Assembly (NCBI RefSeq): GCF_963678635.1
Contig: NC_087063.1
Location: 5,244,580-5,308,579, forward strand
Length of the DNA: 64,000 nucleotides
Direction of reading: 5' to 3'
Origin: Symsagittifera roscoffensis
Lineage: Eukaryota; Xenacoelomorpha; Acoela; Convolutidae
A program made the position numbers and the translations under genes. Below the pieces are notes generated by a model. It did not search any database, was not told the DNA's origin, and saw only the letters and a list, made by a program, of their open reading frames with translations. This document shows, piece after piece, positions 1 through 9,674 of the stretch (positions are counted from its first letter, which is position 1; every line of letters starts with the position of its first letter).

Positions 1-950
1 GAGCAATCCATATGCATACCGCAAGATGATTGGTTGAGACATTGAGGGACATTAATAACACCCTCAACCGGCGAATGACGTAAATAACAAGCGTCATTAA
101 ACTGAGACACAAATTGAACGCCCTCTTGTGGCGTTTCACAATTTTGATGCCCCGGAGAAGAATTATAACAATTAATAAACGAGAGGGCCAGATGGAAGGC
201 CTCAATTGACTTAACAACAAAAAGTTCGTCGTGTTTAGAGGGTGCAGGAGCTGGAAATGTAGGATAACGTGATAAGTAATCGACAATACCCAGCGTGACC
301 CCTGGGGCGTGAATAACCTCAAAGTCAAAAGGTAGCAAACAATCAGCCCAGCGAGCGAGACGAGACTGATATGACTTATTGTTATAATTTTCGCTTAATG
401 CCGATATGATAGCCTTATGATCAGTTAACACTTGAAAGCGCGTACCTAACAAATATTTACGTAAATGTTCACGAGCCCAGACAATAGCCAATAACTCCAG
501 TTTGTTAGTGCTATATCTAACCTCCGCGTTATTGAGGAAACGCGAAGCAAAAGCAGTTGGGGCCCAAATTCTCAGGTCAACTTCCTGTTCGAGGCAAGCA
601 CCTAAGCCATTGTGACTCGCGTCGCATTTTACTATCGATCCCTTGGATGAATCGAAGTGATACATGCTCGGAATTTTTGCAATCAACTTGATTATATCGT
701 AAAAGGCTTTACTTTGATCATCACCCCAGAGGAACGATTGTTTAATACAAGCCTTCAATGAGGCCCGGAAATGGACAGTATGGGTATGTAAATCAGGGAT
801 AAACCTTCGTAAATGGTTTAACGTCCCCATGAATGACCGAAGTTGTTTTAGAGTTCGCGGTGGTTTGAGTGATTGAATTGACTCGATCTTTGAAAACTTT
901 GGGGAGTACCCATTTTCATTATTGTCATACCCTAGCCAAGTTAGTTGGTT
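1..950 (-). CDS. pol: RT connection and RNase H domain, partial, open to the window edge
   Basis: A minus-strand frame without visible stops runs from about 950 off the left edge. Recognisable Ty3/Gypsy landmarks in order are: SFMGTLNHLRRFIPDL (RT thumb/connection), FLWGDDQSKAF, VKCDASHNGLGACLEQ (RNase H first Asp), YSTNKLELLAIVWA (RNase H Glu), LTDHKAIISAL (second Asp), and DYLSRYP at the end of RNase H. The last roughly 200 bases lead toward an integrase that is not in the window. This is the best preserved part of the element. Confidence 0.85.
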
Positions 951-1811
951 AACAGAGAACTCGCACTTACTCAGTTTGAGGGCCCATCCTTCCGCATCAA
1001 GCCTCTACATAACTCTCTCGGCCAACTCGTTATGTTCTTGGATATCTCCTTTAGTGACAATCAAAATATCATCGTTCCAGCCCTTGTAAGGTACAATCCA
1101 TCGCCTTCTGGAACTCGTTGGGCATGTCTGTCAGTCCATAAAACCCAGTCTTGAAGCGGTACGTTCCAGTCGCCTCGCCACACAAAATATCGAAGTTACA
1201 GTGGCTGCTAGTGAATGATGACAGTAGCAACTGACTAAACGCATACTTTAGATCCAAAGACATGAATCAAACCTTACCAGGAACATTTTGAGTTATGACA
1301 TGTGCCGCGGAATCGATAAGCTCGTGAATATTCGGCATCTGGTACTTATTTTTCCAGATCTGAGCATTCATCGGTTTGGCATTAAGGGCCAATTTGATAG
1401 ATCCATCCTTTTTTGCAGTTAGCACAATCGGGGCATTGAAGAAATCAGTCGTGCACTTATCTAACTTTTCAATATGACCTTGCTCCACCAAGAGTTTTAT
1501 CTCACTCGCGACCCTATCTTCAATATGAATAGGAACTTTTCTTCCTTTGATCTGACGTGGCACCAATGGGAATTTAAAATTAGTGTATACTTAATGACTT
1601 TTAGATCGACCCAAGTGACTGAAGACATGAGCGTACTTCTTAGCGAAAAAAGAACACCAGTATTCAGAATCGGATCTGAGGAGCCAGAATCCACCGACTG
1701 GATTGTTTCTGCCTTCAACTGTGTGGTTACAATGCCCAGTTTCTCCTGCAAGTCCAAGCCGAGAAGATTAAGAGTTCTATTCTCCGAGATGAGGAACTGA
1801 GCGTTAGCCAC
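951..1811 (-). pseudogene. pol: Reverse transcriptase N-terminal and palm region, frameshifted
   Basis: Three minus-strand pieces belong to one RT. Piece 1497-1811 is the protease-RT linker. Piece 1267-1566 has the Ty3-type RT entry, with EIKLLVEQGHIEKL and later NAPIVLTAKKDGSIKLALN. Piece 1069-1263 has LDLKYAFSQL and FKTGFYGLTDMPNEFQKAMD. A TGA separates the last two pieces within one frame. A further frame change follows, before the catalytic box, which reads WNDDILIV where YxDD is expected (around 1045-1070). The copy cannot make an uninterrupted enzyme. Confidence 0.8.
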
Positions 1812-1859
1812 CCTCCAGCCACTAGAGGAAATTGGAGTTTGAATCGACCCCAGGAGGCG

Positions 1860-2365
1860 AATGGGCTTCTTGTTATACCAACATACAAGGTATCGATAGG
1901 GTAACGTGTGATATCGCGAAACTCAATTGATGGACTTCTTTGCAGGAGTAAATCACAGGTGCGTTTATTCAGGAACGAAACTGGGCTTCCTGTGTCTACT
2001 GTCGACTAGAAAAAACTGTAACCAGAGCGTAACTGAATGCTGAGGCTCCGGGGTTTTCTCCCACTTGATTTAAAAGTTTCTACGCTAATAATCATGACAG
2101 CATATTCCAGCTGTAATACACCATACTCGGGCTCACTATCCTGGTCTACATCTATGAAATTGCAATTCACAGAGGGACATGCCACGTCCTCATCTTCCTG
2201 CACCAGATTGACACGTCGTTTCGACGAGTTACAACATTTCGCAAACTGACCTCGTTTCCGACAGAGATTACATGTTATGTCCCGAGCTGGACAAGATTTT
2301 CGATGCTCCGGGCTATAAGGATTACCACAGAAGTAACATGGTTTACTTGTTTGATTATTTTGAAA
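1860..2365 (-). pseudogene. Gag nucleocapsid knuckles and aspartic protease, interrupted
   Basis: In the gag frame, just after the amber codon, comes CYFCGNPYSPEHRKSC (spacing C-x2-C-x8-H-x4-C). It is followed by CNLCRKRGQFAKC, a CCHC knuckle in which the histidine position is Gln. The frame then runs through an acidic linker to a second in-frame TAG at 2006-2008. Four codons later it reaches VDTGSPVSFL, the retropepsin active-site motif (Asp-Thr-Gly at 1988-1996). The frame becomes unclear near 1811-1860, where the downstream reading frame changes. Seen: motifs and stops. Known: DTG aspartic proteases process retroelement polyproteins. Confidence 0.7.
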
Positions 2366-3262
2366 CTACTGTCGATTACTTTGGTTTTGAGGATAATTCC
2401 GCTTCCCTCTCGACGACTGAATAGAGCAAGTAGGTTCTTGTTTAACCTTAATGCCGGTTGAATGTTGATTATGTGGAAGAACTTTTTGAAAATGAGCCGA
2501 CGTACTTGCTCCCTTCTCACATTCGAGTGCGAGCTTCAAAGTACCATCTAGATCAGCTTTCGCCTTGATGAGTTGTTGTTGAACCTCAACATCTCGAATC
2601 CGCCCATTAAAGAGGTCCTTTAAAGTCTCCTTTTCCTGATCATTAGGCCAATTACACAAAGCCACTTGGGCGCTCAAGTGAGCGTAAAATGACGAGAAAA
2701 GGTCTTTTTCAAGCATGAAAACCGTGTTATACAGCTTGATACGCTCCACCGTAAACTCTCGCTCAACCTTGAACAGCGGTTCACATCCGGTGTGGAATTC
2801 TCGAAAAGGAATATTACTAATGTCCGTGTGGGGAAATGAGTCAGCGAAACGTCTCCTCCCTTCATTTCCCAGAGCAAAGAATAAACGAGACTTCATACGA
2901 GCTTCGGCTTCATGATAGAACCAATTCTGACTGATCCGAGGGCCTTTTCTCCTCCTCCCCACGTTTAGTTCGGTAATTCTCCGGATCGCCGCTTGATCTC
3001 TCTGTCTGCGGGCATTGGTTGCTCCAGCATCTTCACCTTCAGCAACTGACTCCGGTCTTGGAGGAGGTTCATCGATGACCTCGGTGGGTTCGACTAACAG
3101 ATCATGAGGATTGATATTATCCTTTAGACCAGCGGTCAAAAAAAATTGACCGATCCAAGATTCCCACAGGAATGGTGGGTTAATAGAGGCTTTCGCCCAA
3201 TAGGGAGGAATGCCTAACAGGTCAGTCCTGTCTTCGTTCACAGGAACTGCTGAATGCGCCAT
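2366..3262 (-). CDS. gag: Gag-like capsid polyprotein of the Gypsy element
   Basis: An ATG at 3262 opens a 298-codon frame that ends in TAG at 2366-2368. The product is hydrophilic, with an acidic and proline-rich stretch near residues 75-100 and a basic cluster RRRKG near 123. A helical, charged middle part follows, as expected of a Gag capsid region. The same frame stays open beyond the TAG into two Cys-rich knuckles and the protease, so the TAG cuts Gag just before its nucleic-acid-binding part. It may be a mutated CAG (the codon before it is CAG) or a recoded stop. The identification rests on position upstream of the zinc knuckles and protease rather than on a strong motif. Confidence 0.65.
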   Translation of the reverse strand: MAHSAVPVNEDRTDLLGIPPYWAKASINPPFLWESWIGQFFLTAGLKDNINPHDLLVEPTEVIDEPPPRPESVAEGEDAGATNARRQRDQAAIRRITELNVGRRRKGPRISQNWFYHEAEARMKSRLFFALGNEGRRRFADSFPHTDISNIPFREFHTGCEPLFKVEREFTVERIKLYNTVFMLEKDLFSSFYAHLSAQVALCNWPNDQEKETLKDLFNGRIRDVEVQQQLIKAKADLDGTLKLALECEKGASTSAHFQKVLPHNQHSTGIKVKQEPTCSIQSSRGKRNYPQNQSNRQ

Positions 3263-3594
3263 GAGATTTGCCGGAGTATTAGAATGAAAACTTGTTTGCT
3301 GAACAATAAGTAAATTGTTTTAAGGTTAGATGCTTTGTTAGTTTGAGTTAGATTGATGCTTGGTTTCAGATATAGACTTGGTTTAGAAATCTCATCCCGA
3401 TAGATCATGAGAACATGTAGAATCAGATTTAGTAACAAACAGTAGTGATAGCAGATATGAGAATGAAAAACACGCTCAGCGTGGTATTGACAAAAGAGGT
3501 TAACAGTGACCTTGGTTAATATAATTAGTGTCTTTTGCAGTATGACTGCAAAAGAACAAATAACTTACGAGGTACGGAAGGTCGCCTCACGACA
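3263..3594 (-). mobile_element. 5' LTR plus untranslated leader of the Gypsy element
   Basis: This non-coding stretch lies between the gag start codon and the gene homology that begins at 3595. The outer border reads TG.. on the minus strand. The inner LTR border and the tRNA primer-binding site could not be fixed, because the second LTR is outside the window and no clear sequence complementary to a tRNA 3' end was found next to a CA dinucleotide. Confidence 0.5.
3531..3555. repeat. Perfect 11-bp inverted repeat in the LTR
   Basis: TCTTTTGCAGT, a 3-base loop (ATG), then its exact reverse complement. It lies 40 bp inside the inferred LTR tip. It could be a hairpin in the LTR RNA or a dyad binding site. 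No function is shown. Confidence 0.6.
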
Positions 3595-5594
3595 GCCTCT
3601 AAACCAACATACAGCTGCAAAATAAAAATGACTATTTTCGAATCGGTCAGGAATTGTTTGAAACGTTTACTTCAAACGATGACTATTTTGCTCAAATGTT
3701 TCCGGCTATTCCCAATCAGCAATACATACACCTTCAGAAAAACACGAATCGAACATACACCGAGATTAAAGTTTACCGAAACCTTGAGCAGTTAAAGTGT
3801 AAAGACTTTATTGTGATCCACGGTTTGAATTACACACATTACCAGTACAGGATGTGGTTTGTTGACCACGAACCCAGCAAGTTCGCGAACAAAAAGCAGC
3901 ACCCTAACTGTAAAAAAGGACTGCATTCACTTGAAGGAAAAAACAATTTTGTTGTTCTTGGACCAAATTACATTGCGATGATTGAAGTCAAAAGGGGTCA
4001 TCGATAAACCCCACAAAAAAATTCGTCAAAAACGAACCAATGCAGGCCGACAAACTCTTGCATGTCATCAAAGGAACAACAGATGCAACTTTAAAGGTCG
4101 AACCCTCGCATTTGCAAGCGAAAACCGCAAGTACTTCATCCGCTCTGAAATCAACTTCCTTTAAAGTTTTCCGTTTTGTTGCCTTCCCTCGCAAAACTAA
4201 CCAATCAAATATTGATCAGATTTATAAAAAACAACGAAATGTGGGATGCATATTTGACGATGACCTTGACAATTTTAAGCACTGGTGAAATAAAAACACA
4301 ACAGACTTGAGTTCAGATTCGAAATCAGATTCGAATTCAGTTGTTATTTGGGGTGACTTTGAAAAAGTGAAGGCTGTCTTGTGGACTTTGTGGGCTACGG
4401 AATGTAAGACGGATCATTGATTGGTTTTAAGCAGGACTTGATTGCTACAGACAAATTGTTGAAAGATAGCGAACACACATTCACTAGCAAGACCAGATTG
4501 ATCTCACCTAACGTTCTGAGAACAAAAGCTTCAAAGTCTGCGGAAGTTTTAGGAATCAATATCTTCCACGACATTCTGGGTATCAAATACATATCTGAAG
4601 AACAGAAACAAGCTTTCGAAAACCAATCGAGACGGTTGATCATAATTGGATGCGCGGGTTCTGGAAAAAGTCTGATGCTATTAGTGTATCATTATCGATT
4701 TTTGTATCAAGCAATAACAAATAGATACGAGAAAATAATTCTTCTCGTTTTGGACCGGCTAAAATTAGTCAAATACAAGAAAATTTTTGAAAAACTGGAG
4801 TTAAATTCCGTGTATGTATCTGAAGTTGATTTCGACACCTCAAACTTGTGGCAGAGTAGAATTAGTATAATCAATTGCTACTTGCTGAACGAAAAAACAC
4901 GCTATTTAATTCAAAAAATGGCTATGGAAAGGAGAGTCATTTATGGTCGATGATCCGCGTGCTCTTGGAACTGCATTTGGGTCTTTGAAGTGCACTTGTA
5001 TCACAATTGACTTCAACCTATTTCTTCTGCCACTTGAAAAAATGACAAATTGTAAATCGTATCTTTAACCCAGACCTTTCGAAGTACTTGGAATATAGTT
5101 TCGAACTTCGCTAGTTTGTCGAAAGCTATTCAACTGAAAGATTCCCCAGAGCAAGTTCATTTAGGACATCCTTATCATCCTAGCTACGGGCATTTGATTC
5201 ATGGACCACAGACTGAAATTGAAGTTATTCATTTTGATTCTTTGTTGAACAACACTGAGTTACATTTGAAGCAAATGAAGCAATGTTACCTCAAAAATGT
5301 TCTACGTTTTTTCCTATCAACTGAAACAAATTTAATGACACACAAATTTTTTTAAATATTTCCGAACGGTCATTTACTTTCAACGCGATTGGCACAAGAA
5401 ATTAAAAATCTTCTCGACAGAAATAATTTTCCGAGCTTCAAGTCTTGCGAAGATATTATTGACCCTACCGAGCTAACGGCATGCTTCATACTTTTAGAAT
5501 TTACAAAGATGGACAAACAATCGTTGCGATCTGTTTATAAGTTAATTTCAAGAGCAAGAGTTTTCTGCAATATTATGATCCGGACAAATGAATA
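3595..5594 (+). pseudogene. Broken copy of the NERD nuclease-helicase gene
   Basis: This is close to a base-for-base copy of 31890-33898 (exon 2 of the gene at 30320-33983). It retains the NERD-like part (GPNYIAMIEVK near 3960-3990), Walker A (GCAGSGKS near 4650) and the end of the helicase (SRARVFCNIMI near 5550). Lesions relative to that gene include: loss of one A after the EVK codons, giving a TAA near 4003; a Trp codon turned TGA near 4286; a 7-base deletion near 4408; inserted bases near 4687 and 4930-4945; scrambled bases near 5040-5060; a deletion in the His-Pro segment near 5157; and a stop near 5353. The 5' end stops exactly at the Gypsy LTR. The 3' end stops in a hAT-type MITE fragment. 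It cannot encode a full protein. Confidence 0.9.
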
Positions 5595-5598
5595 GGCA

Positions 5599-5665
5599 TG
5601 GGTCGGCATGCGGTCGAATCCCTGAGAAGCGAACGTTCCCCGACCCCCCACTAAATCCGCCTCTG
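5599..5665 (+). mobile_element. Terminal fragment of the CAGGGGCGG-type MITE
   Basis: It contains GGGTCGGCA and ends CTAAATCCGCCTCTG, matching the right end of the copies at 34145-34580 and 62823-63209. It is fused directly to the truncated 3' end of the pseudogene, so a deletion or recombination junction lies at about 5595-5598. Confidence 0.6.
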
Positions 5666-8600
5666 ATTCTCTTCGTTTTCCTTGTTCTTCTCCGACTTCT
5701 TCTGGTACATCCTCTTTAGTTTGCTGCCCTAAGTTTTATTTTTGGCTCTCCCTTACTGTTAAACTTCAGTTTATTCAGTGACAATGTCTATCATACGTGC
5801 TCGCGTTCTATGTTTATTTTTCATATGCAACGACAAAAATAGATAGTAGAAGGAATTGCATTGCATAATAAGTTTTGACAAGCTAACGGCGTCGTTATAG
5901 TGTATTAATTTATTGGGGAGGGTTAAATCGTTGATAAGTTCTAGCTTATCAGATATAACAGATAATATAATTGGGGTTTCATTGGGAGGGTTAATATCAA
6001 ACACAATTTGGTAAAATCTTCAAAAAATTTATAGGGTTCTTAGAATAATAACACCAATTTGACAACCGTAAAAAATAAAAACTATGGTTGAGTTTAAAAG
6101 TTGCTGTACAGAGCAATTTCTTAAATTTTCGTGATGAGTGAACTCTATGATATAATAATGACAGAGAATTACACACTAGAAACAGTTCTCGAGACTGCAA
6201 AGTGTTGAAACACTCTAAAAAGTTGAGGTAAAGTTACCTTTAGTCATTTAAATTTTGCAGCTCAACATGTTGTTATCAGATCTCCACGGCACGCACATAG
6301 ATAAAAAACTTCTGTAAAAAGTAAAACAGCTAGTAACACTGAACTAAGCATGAAAACCTTATGCCGCATCTGTTCGAACGAGAGAAACAATCGAATGACA
6401 AAATAATCAATTGTAATGAATTGGCTTAATCTAATTTTTTCAGCGGCAAAATTAGCTGATGTCAAGCATAAAATTTTATGATAATCTATTGATGCTTTCC
6501 TCGAGACATCCAGATTTCTGAAATAGAACAAAATCTACAAAACACAACTTTCATTACGGTTGTTAATTTTAAAAAAAAGCAGATGATTACCAATGTTTGT
6601 TTTCACGCTTGCTTACAGCGACTTCAAACTACTATTTTCAAAAATGCAATAAGGACAAAATTCAATTCCAATATTCAATTAGATGTCTACGTCTGCGTTA
6701 GTTTGTCTTTCATGTTCACATAGTTGCTATGAAAGTGCAAGAACTTAGTAAAAATAAAAATTTGTTGTTAAATTTTTGCAACTTGTCAGCCATATGGAAA
6801 AATAGAGGGCCCTAATTGCCGTTTTTCGATTCTCTCACCCCCCTTATACAATTTTTCAGCTGGGCTTTTCTTAGTTATAAAATTTTCTCTTTATTTTTTC
6901 TAGTAATTTTTTGAATTTTGAAATTTTAAGAAGAAAAGTGATCCAGTTTTGGGACATTTTAAAAGTGGTTCATTCAAATTTTCAGCAGACTTCGACCGTG
7001 TTGTTTTTGAAACATCAAATTTGTTTGGTCTGCGTGTTTGTTTTACTCAATTTTTTTTGAAAGATTTCAGATTTTCAGTCTTCTCATTGGTTGTGTAAAA
7101 TTATGTTCCATTGATCTTAATGTTTCCAACAGTCAATTTCCCTCTCTTCGCTTTACCAAGAAATATTTTTTCAATCTTTTTATTAAGTGAAATTTCCTAA
7201 TTTTTTATACCCTAAATTGTGAACTTTCTTTTTGAAAATCTTGAGTACACCAAGTTCTCTCCATTATCATTTTCTTAATTCAAGTTTTGACAAATTCAAC
7301 CTTAGACGGGAGTACGTCCAGCAACAGCTGCCGCCCTTGGTAACTGTTTTCAAATTACTGTCTTTTGACGGTAAAATGGAGCTCAAGTTGAGGAAACAAC
7401 TTACTGTTCCAACAGTTAAGCTACGCTACCAAAACAGCCGGCAAGTTTTAGTTAATTACTATATGACTCTATTCCAATCCCACACATGACTGTAATTTTT
7501 CCTCTACCTGAAACATATAAACCAATGAATTAAACTAGTATGGACTAGTATGAACCAGGAAAAATAATTCAGGGCCTAAAAAGTTGGGTTTGGAAGGAAT
7601 TATGTACCGTGTCCCTCGTTGTCATCAAGCTAAGCTTATCAGGATCCTAAGAAGGGAGTTTTCCTTTAATAGGATGGAAAATTACTTTCCTTGAAAATTC
7701 TAGGATAAGGTTCCTTCACAATTTTATGGACCCAGTCCCGTGAGTACCCCCATAGAAAGGGAGGAAGGACCCGCTTTTGGAGACGATACAAAAATTATTC
7801 AATTTTTTGTATGTCGAAACTTCCCTATAGTGTTTGCTGTTTGCATAAAATCTTGTTATATTTCGTTAAATTGTTAACTTTGATTTCTTCAAAAAAAACT
7901 TGGCAGCTTTTTAGAGCAGCATTTTCAAACAGCATAATAATTTAATATCAACCTTAAATCCCATTTAAATTTTTTTAAGATGAAAAAAGATGAATGTTGA
8001 AAAAAATCATTCCATTTTTTCGAAGCCGTTTGATACAAAAAGCTTAAAGTCATCCCCCAAAAATTTTGCTTTAGGTAACGGCAAAACTTTGACGGAAGTT
8101 CTAAATAAATTCAAATGTTTCGATCAAGTTTGGGAATAGAAACAATAACTGAACTAACTTGAAATTGGTTAGAATCAGTTTCTATAAAAAGATTAGTTTT
8201 TAGTATCCACAAATCAACTTTTATGGCGCTAAACTATTTTTTTCTAGCGTATAAAGTGGATCCATTGTAATTGATTTAAGCAAATGGGCTACAAAATAAT
8301 TTGATTAATTTTTTTCATCGCAGGCGTGTTTGGAAGAAAAAAATCCGTATTCAACTCTGCTTCGAACGTGCATCCTGTCGTTGCGTCGACATTTTACCTT
8401 TTCGCCGCCACACTGAGATTTCGAGCTGCTGTAAGTTGATGATTGAATACATAGCATAGGCATTTAGGATCAACGTGACCAGTGAGAATAATCACGAATA
8501 TGACAAAAAACCGAAACAAGTGTCAGGAAAAAAGTCATGAAACACTTCAATATGAATGGTACAGTTGCAATTTTACTTAAACAAGTCAATTCAAGAACTA

Positions 8601-9040
8601 GAGTTCGGAAGACCGTTTTTGTAATGAAACTTTTTTTCCCGGGTTGTTGCCAATAACGTCATGAACTGGGAAAGTTTATGATGTTATTGGCGCCATCAGC
8701 GATAATTGAATGCCAGACTTTTACGAAACTTTGACCATTTGAACTATATTGTAGTCTATTCAGCAACTTGAAAGTGCGCCTTCGTTATAAAAGCAAGTTG
8801 AATATGCATTTACAAAATCAATTAGAACATTTTTGATCTATTGACCCAAGCTGCACTAATTAACTCTAAAGTTGATAAAATCACTCAAGTACATATTCGG
8901 ATTTATTAAAAATGAAACATTTCACGACCGGTAAGACTAATATTACGGAGAGGAAATAAAACAAGAAATCAAGTAAGCCTAAAAATATTGATGAAAACAC
9001 GAATAACTCTCTGAAGTCATAAGAATTTGCGTTTTGAACC
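5666..9040. other. No gene recognised
   Basis: AT-rich sequence with only short random open frames. The longest (7232-7489, 85 codons) has no recognisable motif and does not begin with ATG. Apart from the small palindrome at 8638-8696, no repeat shared with the rest of the window was noticed. Confidence 0.5.
8638..8696. repeat. Imperfect palindrome next to CCCGGGTTG
   Basis: GCCAATAACGTCAT and ATGATGTTATTGGC form 14-bp arms with one mismatch around a 15-base loop. CCCGGGTTG stands immediately to the left. The same CCCGGGTTG string is the terminal inverted repeat of the element at 57156-57644, so this may be a tip of a related element. Confidence 0.35.
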
Positions 9041-9044
9041 ACAG

Positions 9045-9660
9045 TGATCCAAAAACCGACTGTCGAATACTTTTCCATTGCCCAGGTTGATTCAAAAACT
9101 GCGACACTTCTGAAAAGAATGTTAATTCTAATTGAATTTACTTTGACCCATGAAAATATGAAATTTTTTTCTTGAAACGTTTCAACACGCCTTTTTTTTA
9201 TATTTTATCAAAGTAGATGTTTTCACTGTAGACTGGGTGGATTTGACTTTTCAATTCCTAAACCGACAAATCCGCTTTTGATCGAAATTTACCACTAGGC
9301 TTCGTAATGAAGGGTTCATCCAATTTTGTCGAATTTCATCCAAAAGCTCTGGATCTAAGATCAGTATGTTCAGACCATTTGAGTCCGAAATTGATACACT
9401 CAAACTTGTTGAACCAAAGGAACCGATTGAACCAAAGGAAGCGGTTTCCCACCATTTAGACGAGAAATTGTTGTTTTCAAACAGTGTCCGTCGAAATAGA
9501 CTTCAGACTGTATTGATATGAAATTGCTATCTCCACACCGTGTCCCTCAAATGAACCCGGTTTTGAACGGTTTGGATTAGAAGTCGCTATATGCAGACAA
9601 TATCCGTCGACGAAATTCGTTTTCAGACCAGATTGTAAGCCTTTCGAAATTTTATGAAAA
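9045..9660 (-). pseudogene. Decayed duplicate of the repeat-protein gene's 3' end
   Basis: Segments here match the adjacent gene at 9675-11765. Bases 9045-9115 resemble 9700-9770, and 9350-9450 resemble 9815-9910 (the GTTCAGAC..TTTGAGTC block). Bases 9470-9630 hold two or three further degenerate 60-bp units with CCGTCGA. No long frame survives. It looks like a tandem duplication of the C-terminal repeat region that has since decayed. Confidence 0.55.
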
Positions 9661-9674
9661 CAGAAATTAACATT

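Larger units (their letters stand above)
1..3594 (-). mobile_element. Ty3/Gypsy LTR retrotransposon, 5' half, decayed
   Basis: Reading the minus strand there is an LTR/leader, gag, zinc knuckles, an aspartic protease (DTG), reverse transcriptase and RNase H, in the order typical of Ty3/Gypsy elements. Integrase and the 3' LTR would lie beyond base 1. The outer LTR end is placed at 3594. There the minus strand begins TGTCGTGAGG, a canonical TG start, and at 3595 sequence homologous to the nuclease-helicase gene of 30-34 kb begins at once. Several in-frame stops and at least two frame changes show that this copy is not intact. Seen: domain order and lesions. Inferred: LTR end. Confidence 0.88.
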
